NCBI RefSeq assembly: GCF_035999195.1
Contig: NZ_DASYGY010000009.1
Coordinates: 1,054,001 to 1,118,000 of the forward strand
From: Pseudoxanthomonas sp.
GTDB lineage: Bacteria; Pseudomonadota; Gammaproteobacteria; Xanthomonadales; Xanthomonadaceae
DNA: 64,000 bases
Reading direction: 5' to 3'
A model generated the notes under the pieces. The model worked only from the letters and a program-made list of their open reading frames with translations, was not told the origin of the DNA and did not search any database. This document shows, piece by piece, positions 25,914 to 34,356 of the stretch (position 1 is its first letter; the number at the start of each line of letters is the position of its first letter). The translations under genes and the position numbers were made by a program.

Positions 25914-26252
25914 TCAGGCGGACTTCAGCGTGCCCTTCGGCAGCACATTGCCCACGGCGGCCTTCTGCACGCGCACGCGCACGTTGTCGGCCACTTCCAG
26001 GGTGACGAAGTTGTCGCCGATGTCGGTGACCGTGCCGGCGATGCCGCCCGAGGTGATGACTTCGTCGCCCTTGGACAGCTTGTCCAGCATGGAACGGTGC
26101 TCCTTGGCGCGCTTCATCTGCGGGCGGATCATCAGGAAGTACATGATGGCGATCAGCGCGATCGGCATCAGCAGGCCGAAGCCGCCCATGCCCTGCTGGG
26201 CCGGTGCGGCCTGGGCGAGAACGGGGGCAACGAGGAAATCAAGCAGATTCAT
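25914..26252 (-). CDS. yajC: Preprotein translocase subunit YajC
   Basis: 112 residues from the ATG at 26252; another in-frame ATG at 26264 would add four residues and cannot be excluded. A single membrane helix (FGLLMPIALIAIMYFLMI) is followed by RPQMKRAKEHRSMLDKLSKGDEVITSGGIAGTV, the YajC signature. It associates with SecDF in the inner membrane. The order tgt, yajC, secD, secF is the classical arrangement. Confidence 0.95.
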   Translation of the reverse strand: MNLLDFLVAPVLAQAAPAQQGMGGFGLLMPIALIAIMYFLMIRPQMKRAKEHRSMLDKLSKGDEVITSGGIAGTVTDIGDNFVTLEVADNVRVRVQKAAVGNVLPKGTLKSA

Positions 26253-26402
26253 GGACTTGTCCATTGGGTATGAAAAGCAGCCGGGGATTATGCCACGCGC
26301 CGGAAGGGCCCGCCCGGGCGCCCCCATCCGCCCGGACCGGAAAAGACCGCGTCGGCGCCGGATGGTTCCCCGGGGACGCAGGACCGGCAGGTCGTCGGGG
26401 CG

Positions 26403-27663
<1,261 letters not shown>

Positions 27664-27693
27664 ATCCGATTTCTGATACAGAACGGTCACGAT

Positions 27694-28728
27694 TCACCTG
27701 GCATCCTCCGGGAACAACAGCATCGCGTCTCCATACGAGAAGAACCGGTACTGCTCGCGCACCGCATGGGCGTAGGCGGCCATGATCCGGTCCTTGCCGG
27801 CGAACGCGCTGACCAGCATCAGCAGCGTGCTTTCCGGCAGGTGGAAGTTGGTGACCATCGCGTCGACGCTGCGGATGCGGTAGCCGGGAAAGATGAAGAT
27901 CTGCGTCTCGCCGGCGAACGGTTGAAGTTCGCCGTCCCGCATGGCGGACTCCAGCGCGCGCACGACGGTGGTGCCCACCGCGATGACGCGGCTGCCGCGC
28001 GCGCGCGCGGCGCGCACCTGCTCGACCAGCGCCGCACCGACATTGAGCCATTCGCTGTGCATGCGGTGCTCGTGGATGTCGTCCACGCGCATCGGCTGGA
28101 ACGTGCCGGCACCGACATGCAGCGTCACGTGGCCGAACTCCACGCCGCGGTCGCGCAGCGTGGCCAGCAGCGCATCGTCGAAGTGCAGGCCGGCGGTCGG
28201 TGCCGCGACCGCACCCAGTTCGCGCGCGAACACGGTCTGGTAGCGCTCGTCGTCGTCCTGCCCGGGTGCCCGCTGGATGTAGGGCGGCAACGGCAGGCGG
28301 CCGGCCTTCTGCAACCAGCTCTCCAGTGCGCCGGGCACGTGGAAACGCAGCTGGTAGAACTCGCCATCGCGCCCGATCACTTCCGCCTCGCCGCCGCCAT
28401 CCAGCCGGATGCGGCCGCCGGGCTTGGGCGACTTGCTGGCGCCCACCTGCGCACGCGCCGCGTTGTCCGGCAGCAGGCGTTCGATCAGGATCTCGACGCG
28501 TCCGCCACTTTCCTTCTGGCCGAACAGGCGTGCCGGGATCACGCGGGTGTCGTTGAACACCAGCAGGTCGCCGGGCTGGAGCCATTCGGGCAGGTCGCGC
28601 ACGTGGCGGTCGGCGAACGGCGCACCGCCCGGCGGCACGACCAGCAGCCGGCTCGCCGAACGCTCCGGCAGCGGCGCCTGCGCGATCAGCGCCTCGGGCA
28701 GGTCGAAATGGAAATCGGACTTCTTCAC
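27694..28728 (-). CDS. queA: S-adenosylmethionine:tRNA ribosyltransferase-isomerase
   Basis: 344 residues, the usual QueA length. It transfers and isomerises the ribose of S-adenosylmethionine to make epoxyqueuosine from preQ1-tRNA. Visible conserved parts are the N-terminal [78 protein letters not shown] and [14 protein letters not shown] [18 protein letters not shown]. With tgt downstream it forms the late queuosine pair. Confidence 0.95.
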   Translation of the reverse strand: MKKSDFHFDLPEALIAQAPLPERSASRLLVVPPGGAPFADRHVRDLPEWLQPGDLLVFNDTRVIPARLFGQKESGGRVEILIERLLPDNAARAQVGASKSPKPGGRIRLDGGGEAEVIGRDGEFYQLRFHVPGALESWLQKAGRLPLPPYIQRAPGQDDDERYQTVFARELGAVAAPTAGLHFDDALLATLRDRGVEFGHVTLHVGAGTFQPMRVDDIHEHRMHSEWLNVGAALVEQVRAARARGSRVIAVGTTVVRALESAMRDGELQPFAGETQIFIFPGYRIRSVDAMVTNFHLPESTLLMLVSAFAGKDRIMAAYAHAVREQYRFFSYGDAMLLFPEDAR

Positions 28729-28783
28729 GGTCGGGGCCTTGCGGGGGCGTGCATTGTACGGGAGCCCGCCGGGCCGCCCGTCG

Positions 28784-29215
28784 TCAACGCTCGAACTTGG
28801 TCGACAGCACGATCGACGAGGTGGTGCGCTCCACGCCTTCCAGCGCGCCGATGCGGTCGGTCAGCACGTCCATGTCGCCGACGGTCGGCACGGCCCCGAT
28901 GGCGATCAGGTCGTGGCTGCCGCTGACCGAATGCAGCACGCGCAGTTCCGGCATCGCGCGCAGCGCCGCCACCACCGAGGTCATCTGCTTGGGATGCACG
29001 GCGATCATGATGTGCGCACGCAGGTGGCTGCGGTCGTATTCGTCGTGCACCCGCACGGTGTAGCCGCTGATCACGCCCTCGCGTTCCAGCCGCTCGATCC
29101 GGCTCTGCACTGTGGTCCGCGACAGGTTGAGCCGGCGCGCGATCTGGGCGGTGGAGGCCCGCGCATTCTCACGGAGCATTGAGAGCAGTTGCTGGTCGGC
29201 GTCGGTGAGCTTCAT
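28784..29215 (-). CDS. Lrp/AsnC family transcriptional regulator
   Basis: 143 residues from the ATG at 29215. An N-terminal winged helix-turn-helix ([49 protein letters not shown]) is followed by the RAM effector-binding domain ([47 protein letters not shown]). It is divergent from a class III aminotransferase gene, and the 118-base gap holds a perfect palindrome. The simplest reading is a local amino-acid-responsive regulator of that gene and itself. Confidence 0.92.
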   Translation of the reverse strand: MKLTDADQQLLSMLRENARASTAQIARRLNLSRTTVQSRIERLEREGVISGYTVRVHDEYDRSHLRAHIMIAVHPKQMTSVVAALRAMPELRVLHSVSGSHDLIAIGAVPTVGDMDVLTDRIGALEGVERTTSSIVLSTKFER

Positions 29216-29228
29216 TGAACAGGCGGGA

Positions 29229-29245
29229 TTCGTCGAATCGACGAA
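29229..29245. promoter_or_regulatory. Palindromic operator candidate for the Lrp-type regulator
   Basis: TTCGTCGA-A-TCGACGAA is a perfect 8-base inverted repeat with a single-base centre, 14 bases upstream of the regulator ATG and 89 bases upstream of the aminotransferase ATG. Lrp/AsnC proteins often bind such 15-17 base palindromes. Confidence 0.5.
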
Positions 29246-29333
29246 ATATCCCTCAAATCCGCGCAGTTCACAACTGTCAAATGACGATTTATTCCCGATA
29301 ATACGGGTTTGCCGCCTGCTGCCGAGGATTCCC

Positions 29334-30830
29334 ATGGCCCTGATCGACCATCTCGCCGCGCTGCGCGCCCACCCGGGCCAGCGTCTTACCCAAGGTCTGG
29401 ACGATACCGCCGTCGAACGGCTGGCCAAGGGCCACCCGGACCTGGTCGCCGCCATCGAGGCCGCCGCGGCAGAGCACGCGCGCCTGCAGGACGAGTTCTC
29501 CGAACTGCTGGCCATGGACGAAGCGGACCAGCTGCGCGCCGTGCAATCCGGCTACGTCAACTTCTACGCCGACGACGCTATCAATCCCTACATCGCGCTC
29601 GCCGCGCGCGGCCCGTGGGTGGTCACCCTGAAGGGCGCCGTGCTGTACGACGCCGGCGGCTACGGCATGCTCGGCTTCGGCCACACCCCGGCCGCCGTAC
29701 TGGACGCAATGGCCCGCCCGCAGGTAATGGCCAACATCATGACCCCCAGCCTGTCGCAGCTGCGCTTCGACCGCGCCCTGCGCAAGGAGATCGGCCATAC
29801 CCGTGGCGGCTGCCCGTTCGCGAAGTTCCTGTGCCTCAACTCGGGTTCCGAATCGGTCGGCCTGGCCGCACGCATCGCCGACATCAACAGCAAGCTGATG
29901 ACCGACCCGGACGGCCGCCATGCCGGCCGCACCATCAAGCGCATCGTGGTGAAGGGCAGCTTCCACGGCCGCACCGAGCGTCCGGCGCTGTACTCGGACT
30001 CCTCGCGCAAGTCCTACCAGCAGCACCTGGCCAGCTACCGCGGCGAGGACTCGGTCATCGCCATCCCGCCGTACGACGTGGAGGCGCTGAAGCAGGCGTT
30101 CGCCGATGCGGAGACCAAGGGCTGGTTCGTCGAGGCCGTGTTCCTGGAGCCGGTGATGGGCGAAGGCGACCCGGGCCGTTCCGTGCCCCCGGCGTTCTAC
30201 GCCGCGGCGCGCGAACTGACCCGCAGCCACGGCAGCCTGTTCCTGGTCGACTCCATCCAGGCCGGCCTGCGTGCGCACGGCGTGCTGTCGATCGTCGACT
30301 ACCCGGGCTTCGAGGGCCTGGACGCGCCGGACATGGAAACCTATTCCAAGGCGCTGAACGCCGCGCAGTACCCGCTGTCGGTGCTGGCCGTGAACGAGCG
30401 CGCCGCCGGCCTGTACCGCAAGGGCGTGTACGGCAACACCATGACCACCAATCCGCGCGCGCTGGACGTGGCCTGCGCCACGCTGGCCCAGCTGACGCCG
30501 CAGGTACGCGAGAACATCCGCAAGCGCGGCGTCGAAGCGGTGCAGAAGCTGCAGCAGCTCCAGGGCGAACTCGGTGGCCTGATCACCAACGTGCAGGGCA
30601 CCGGCCTGCTGTTCTCGTGCGAACTGTCGCCGGCGTTCAAGTGCTACGGCGCCGGCTCCACCGAGGAATGGCTGCGCCAGCACGGCCTCAACGTCATCCA
30701 CGGCGGCGCCAATTCGTTGCGCTTCACCCCGCACTTCGCGATCGACAGCGAAGAACTGGACCTGCTGGTCGGCATGGTCGGCACGGCGCTGCGTGAAGGG
30801 CCGCGCATCCGTCAGGTCGCGGCAGCCTGA
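29334..30830 (+). CDS. Class III PLP-dependent aminotransferase
   Basis: 498 residues from the ATG at 29334. The fold-type I aminotransferase pattern is present but divergent: the cofactor aspartate lies in FLVDSIQAGLRAHG and the Schiff-base lysine is K339 in YSKALNAAQYPLS. SGSESVGLAARIADINSK and KGSFHGRTERPAL mark the cofactor phosphate region. It carries an unusually long N-terminal segment (about 70 residues) before the core. Substrate is unknown; amino-group transfer from a diamine, lysine or omega-amino acid is plausible for the class. It is probably controlled by the adjacent divergent Lrp-type regulator. Confidence 0.82.
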   Translation: MALIDHLAALRAHPGQRLTQGLDDTAVERLAKGHPDLVAAIEAAAAEHARLQDEFSELLAMDEADQLRAVQSGYVNFYADDAINPYIALAARGPWVVTLKGAVLYDAGGYGMLGFGHTPAAVLDAMARPQVMANIMTPSLSQLRFDRALRKEIGHTRGGCPFAKFLCLNSGSESVGLAARIADINSKLMTDPDGRHAGRTIKRIVVKGSFHGRTERPALYSDSSRKSYQQHLASYRGEDSVIAIPPYDVEALKQAFADAETKGWFVEAVFLEPVMGEGDPGRSVPPAFYAAARELTRSHGSLFLVDSIQAGLRAHGVLSIVDYPGFEGLDAPDMETYSKALNAAQYPLSVLAVNERAAGLYRKGVYGNTMTTNPRALDVACATLAQLTPQVRENIRKRGVEAVQKLQQLQGELGGLITNVQGTGLLFSCELSPAFKCYGAGSTEEWLRQHGLNVIHGGANSLRFTPHFAIDSEELDLLVGMVGTALREGPRIRQVAAA

Positions 30831-30850
30831 TCCCTACGACTGACGCGACG

Positions 30851-30880
30851 AAAAAGGCGAGCCGCGGCTCGCCTTTTTTG
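30851..30880 (+). terminator. Terminator after the aminotransferase gene
   Basis: AAAAAGGCGAGCCG and its complement with six T residues, 20 bases beyond the stop codon. Confidence 0.85.
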
Positions 30881-30942
30881 TAGGGTGGGCCTCGGCCCAC
30901 CATCCACATGTCGGATTGAAGGTGGGCCAAGGCCCACCCTAC
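30880..30942. repeat. Inverted-pair repeat, GTAGGGTGGGCC type
   Basis: Arms GTAGGGTGGGCCTCGGCCCACC and GGTGGGCCAAGGCCCACCCTAC around a 20-base centre. The right arm supplies the TAG stop codon of the pyrophosphatase gene (30939-30941 on the minus strand). Confidence 0.85.
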
Positions 30943-31538
30943 GGTTGCGTGGTGAAGCGATCCAGCGAAGCCTGGATCAACGCCTTCGCTTCCTTCGCGT
31001 CGCCATAGCCATTGAGCTGCACAGGGTTGCGGCCCGTCGGCAGGTCCTTGTAGATGCGGAAGAACGCCTCGATGCGATCCCGTTCGACTTGCGGCAGATC
31101 GGCCAGGTCACGGATGCCGGCGTAGGTCGGGTCGACCCTGTCGGTGGGCACGCCGATGATCTTCTCGTCATGCTCGCCCGCGTCGATCATGCGCAGCACG
31201 CCGATGGGACGGAACGTCACCAGCACGCCGGGATGCAGCGGTTCGCGCGTCAGTACCAGCGCGTCCAGCGGATCGCCGTCGCCGGCCAGGGTGCGCGGCA
31301 TCGAGCCGTAGTTGGCCGGATACGCGACCGGCATCGACTGGAAGCGATCGACGAAGAGCAGGCCATCGTCGTTGATCTCATACTTGGTGGAACTGCCGGC
31401 GGGGATCTCGACCGCCAGCAGCACTTCGTCCGGCGCAGCTTTCGGCTGCTGGGCGAGGAAGGGGTGGCGGATATGGGACTCGCGGGCATGTGCCGTGATG
31501 CACACGAAGAGCAACGCGATGGCGAAAACACGCTTCAT
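30939..31538 (-). CDS. Exported family I inorganic pyrophosphatase
   Basis: 199 residues. The family I signature DGDPLDALVL and other metal-site residues (KYEIN, YPANYGSMPRT, DEKIIGVP) are present. Unlike the cytoplasmic Ppa enzyme it begins with a clear signal peptide (MKRVFAIALLFVCITAHA), so it probably acts in the periplasm. It lies downstream of a metallophosphoesterase and a phytase on the same strand, and may complete release of phosphate from pyrophosphate. The stop codon falls inside an intergenic repeat arm, so the original C-terminus may have been altered by the repeat. Confidence 0.88.
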   Translation of the reverse strand: MKRVFAIALLFVCITAHARESHIRHPFLAQQPKAAPDEVLLAVEIPAGSSTKYEINDDGLLFVDRFQSMPVAYPANYGSMPRTLAGDGDPLDALVLTREPLHPGVLVTFRPIGVLRMIDAGEHDEKIIGVPTDRVDPTYAGIRDLADLPQVERDRIEAFFRIYKDLPTGRNPVQLNGYGDAKEAKALIQASLDRFTTQP

Positions 31539-31551
31539 GTGGAACTCCTGC

Positions 31552-31628
31552 GTAGAGCGGAGCTTGCTCCGCTGCTTCTGTCATGGGTTGGCGGCGCGAG
31601 AAAGGCAGCCGAGCAAGCTCGGCTCTAC
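31552..31628. repeat. Inverted-pair repeat, GTAGAGC(C/G)GAGC type
   Basis: Two hairpin-forming arms, GTAGAGCGGAGCTTGCTCCGC and AGCCGAGCAAGCTCGGCTCTAC, lie between the metallophosphoesterase stop and the pyrophosphatase start. It could attenuate read-through between these cooriented genes. Confidence 0.75.
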
Positions 31629-31638
31629 AACAAAGGGC

Positions 31639-33027
31639 TTATTCCCAGCACCGGTCGGTGCGGCCCTTGAGGGTCTCGGCACGGGTGCACGTACGTTCGT
31701 CGATCCGGCCCTCCGCGCGCTCCACCAGCTGCTTGCCCGCCACAGCGTCGTCGACCAGATCGAAGGCGTCGTACAAGCGTCCCGTCGCCGTGCGCGCCTC
31801 GTAGCGCAGGCGCGGGCCGTCGAAGCGCAGCACCTGGAACAGCTGCGTGTCCTCGGCGACCGGCCGCATGGTCTTGCGCGCTTCGTCCGACAGCCGGTAC
31901 TGCTTGGCCCCGGTGACCGACACCACGAACACCGGCGTCGGCGCTTCGTTCTTCAGGCGGCCATAGACGTGGTCGTGTCCCTGCAGCACCAGATCGACCT
32001 TGCGCTTGCGGATCACCGGCAGCAGATGCTTGCGCAGCAGCACGTTGTCGCGGCCTTCGCGCGGCGAGAAGAACGGCTGGTGCGTCAGCACGATGCTCCA
32101 GCGGTGCGGATTCGAGGCCAGCACCTCGTCCAGCCACGCGGCCTGCGCCTTCGCCGTGCCCAGGTCGAGCGCGGAGGTCCCATCGATGACGACCACACGC
32201 ACATCCTGATAGTCGAACCAGTACGTGGTCCGCTTCGCCTGCGCCACCCCGTTGTCCGGCAGCGCGAAGGTCACCGGCCAGTGCGCGCCCAGCACACGGC
32301 GTTCCTGCGGCGTGTCCTCGAACTCCTCGAAATACTCGTGGTTGCCCGGCGCCGGCGCGACCACCAGCGAGGTCGGCAGCGCTCCGTTCGCTTCGAACCA
32401 CTCGCCCCACTCGTTGTCGTCCTCGCCATCGCCGCCGCTGACCAGGTCGCCGGCGTACAGCGCCAGCCGTGCGTCCGGCGCATGGCGCATCGCCTCGCGC
32501 ACGACGCGGGTGGTGAGGCTGACGTTCTTGTTCTGGGTGTCGCCGAAGTACAGCAGCGTCAACGGCGAACCCGCGGACGGTGCCGTGCGCGTGTGGTGCC
32601 ACGCGCTCCAGGTGCGGTCGCCCTGCACACGCCAGGCATACAGCGTGTCCGGTTGCAGGCCGTCGACATCGGCGCGATGGTGATGCGCAGTTCCGTTCTC
32701 GGTCTTCAGCGCGGTGCTGGTGGCGGTGATCCGGCGCGGCTCGCCCATGTCAGGCGAATCGCCGGCGACGACGATCTCCAGCAGCAGCGCGCCGACCGTC
32801 GTGTCCGTGCGCCAGGCCACGGACAAGCCGGTGCCGGCGTCCTGCGCAGGCGTGGCCACGATCCGGTCCGGGAAGCCGCTCGGCGCATAGCGCACCACTC
32901 CCTGCGGCACGCGCGTGTTCGGCTCGTGCTGGCGTACCGTCGCTTCCTGCGCGAGTGTCGTCGCGCAGGTCCCCAGCAACAGCACCGCCAGCACCCACTT
33001 CGTCACCGCATCCCCTGCATGCTTCAT
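31639..33027 (-). CDS. Exported metallophosphoesterase (purple acid phosphatase-like)
   Basis: 462 residues from the ATG at 33027, which overlaps the phytase stop by four bases (ATGA). A signal peptide (core KWVLAVLLLGTCATTLAQ) is followed by a fibronectin-like N-terminal domain (LSVAWRTDTTVGALLLEIV) and a calcineurin-like catalytic domain. The metal-site motifs are in order: LYFGDTQ, YAGDLVSGG, APGNHEYF, LTHQPFF and GHDHVYGR. Overlap with the phytase gene implies coupled translation and a shared role in freeing phosphate from organic compounds in the periplasm or outside the cell. Confidence 0.88.
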   Translation of the reverse strand: MKHAGDAVTKWVLAVLLLGTCATTLAQEATVRQHEPNTRVPQGVVRYAPSGFPDRIVATPAQDAGTGLSVAWRTDTTVGALLLEIVVAGDSPDMGEPRRITATSTALKTENGTAHHHRADVDGLQPDTLYAWRVQGDRTWSAWHHTRTAPSAGSPLTLLYFGDTQNKNVSLTTRVVREAMRHAPDARLALYAGDLVSGGDGEDDNEWGEWFEANGALPTSLVVAPAPGNHEYFEEFEDTPQERRVLGAHWPVTFALPDNGVAQAKRTTYWFDYQDVRVVVIDGTSALDLGTAKAQAAWLDEVLASNPHRWSIVLTHQPFFSPREGRDNVLLRKHLLPVIRKRKVDLVLQGHDHVYGRLKNEAPTPVFVVSVTGAKQYRLSDEARKTMRPVAEDTQLFQVLRFDGPRLRYEARTATGRLYDAFDLVDDAVAGKQLVERAEGRIDERTCTRAETLKGRTDRCWE

Positions 33028-34187
33028 TCGACGCGGCACTCCGGCAGCGACAGGGCCTTGGCGATGTCGCGCCAGTCGAACGCCGCCACGGCCTGGTCGT
33101 CGTCGACCGCGTAGAACGCGCCCTGCGGGAAGCGCGCATCGGCGCTCTGGTCCAGCCACACGCCATCGGTGTTCGCGGTCCGGTTGCCGGCGAACGCGCC
33201 CTTGTAGTCCAGCGTCAGCCGGTCGAACACGTGGAACACGCTGCGGTCCTTGAACTGGTCGGTGGCGATCCAGTAACCGCTGCCGCCCGCGCACTGCGCC
33301 AGCGCCATGCCCTCGGCCTGCGCCTTGAACAGGTCCGCACCGATGTCGCGCCCGCGATACGTGCCGTCCAGTCCGTACTCGCGCAGGCGCGTACCGACGG
33401 CGACATCCTCTTCCGCGAGCAACAGGCGATCATTCGCCGCATCGCCGAACACGGATTCCGCGATGCGAATTGCACCGGCCTCGCCGGTGTCTCCGAAAGT
33501 ACCGGTGAGCGCGGCCTTCCAGCCACCCTCGGCCCGCTGCAGGTGGTAACGCTTGAAGCGCTGGCCAAGCTCGGCCAGCGGCGGCGGCAGGTCCTCGTTA
33601 TCCGGAGACATGTAGTTGTCGCTGACGATGACCTCGTACGCGTCCTTCTGCGCACGTACCCAAAGGCCGTAAGGCTGCTTCAGCTCATCGGCACCGAACA
33701 CCAGCAGGGGCGTGAAGTCCGGCAGCTGGAAGACCTGCACGCGGCGGTTGTCACGCTCGACCAACAGCACCAGGTCGTCGATCACGGCGATGCCGTTCGG
33801 CCGCTGCATCTGGCCCAGTGCGCTGCCGGGACCGGAGACGGTGCGCAATTGCTTGCCGGTGCTGCCGTCGTACACCACCAGCCGGTGCGTGTCCTTGGCG
33901 GTGGCGATCAGCCAGCGCGTGCCATCGGGCGATCGCCAGCTGGCGGGCGAATCGACGTTCTCGGCCGGCGTGGCCGCAGTGATGAACGCTTCCGGCACCA
34001 CGACGTGGGCGATCTTCGCCTCGCTCAGCAGCGGATCCTTCTCGACGTTCTCGTCGGGTTCCTTCTCCCGTACGGGCGTTTCCACTGGAGCGGCAGACGG
34101 CGCAGGCGCATCGGGTTTTCCGCCGCAGGCGGCGAGCAGGACAGGAATCGCAAGCAAGGCAAGGCGTGGTTTCACCGGGTTCCCCAT
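33024..34187 (-). CDS. Beta-propeller phytase lipoprotein (3-phytase family)
   Basis: 387 residues if read from the ATG at 34187. A GTG four codons later has a better ribosome site (GGGGAA) and may be the true start. The signal peptide ends in the lipobox LLAACGG. The mature protein shows the six-bladed propeller phytase pattern: IVATAKDTHRLVVYDG-like LIATAKDTHRLVVYD, RPNGIAVIDDLVLLVERDNRRVQVF, LLAEEDVAVGTRLREYGLDG, AEGMALAQ, TDGVWL and FPQGAFYAVDDDQAVAAFDW. Such enzymes hydrolyse calcium-phytate. It is preceded by a candidate Pho box and overlaps a metallophosphoesterase gene. Confidence 0.87.
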   Translation of the reverse strand: MGNPVKPRLALLAIPVLLAACGGKPDAPAPSAAPVETPVREKEPDENVEKDPLLSEAKIAHVVVPEAFITAATPAENVDSPASWRSPDGTRWLIATAKDTHRLVVYDGSTGKQLRTVSGPGSALGQMQRPNGIAVIDDLVLLVERDNRRVQVFQLPDFTPLLVFGADELKQPYGLWVRAQKDAYEVIVSDNYMSPDNEDLPPPLAELGQRFKRYHLQRAEGGWKAALTGTFGDTGEAGAIRIAESVFGDAANDRLLLAEEDVAVGTRLREYGLDGTYRGRDIGADLFKAQAEGMALAQCAGGSGYWIATDQFKDRSVFHVFDRLTLDYKGAFAGNRTANTDGVWLDQSADARFPQGAFYAVDDDQAVAAFDWRDIAKALSLPECRVE

Positions 34188-34230
34188 GACATGAAGGCGT
34201 CAACAAACTGCCATGTTCTACGCAGCCGCC

Positions 34231-34248
34231 ATGACATTTTCGTGTCAG
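34231..34248 (-). promoter_or_regulatory. Candidate Pho box for the phytase operon
   Basis: On the minus strand: CTGACACGAAAATGTCAT, that is two 7-base half-sites (CTGACAC, ATGTCAT) around the spacer GAAA, 12 of 14 matches to the PhoB consensus. Exactly 10 bases downstream lies TAGAAC (34220-34215), a plausible -10 at the spacing typical of PhoB-activated promoters. The phytase ATG is 44 bases from the box. Confidence 0.6.
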
Positions 34249-34266
34249 CGCGCTGCACGCGAATAC

Positions 34267-34306
34267 CTGTCACCGCACGGGAACCTCGCTGTCATGTGGC
34301 CGCCAT
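34267..34306 (+). promoter_or_regulatory. Candidate Pho box array for the TonB-dependent receptor
   Basis: CTGTCAT-GTGG-CCGCCAT at 34289-34306 matches the PhoB consensus at 12 of 14 half-site positions. A perfect extra half-site CTGTCAC lies exactly 22 bases upstream (34267), two 11-base helical repeats away. TACAAA at 34317-34322 is a possible -10, 10 bases after the box. The receptor ATG is at 34357. Confidence 0.5.
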
Positions 34307-34356
34307 GTGACGTGCTTACAAAGTGCCGTTTACTTTCGTCACGGGGACGACACACG

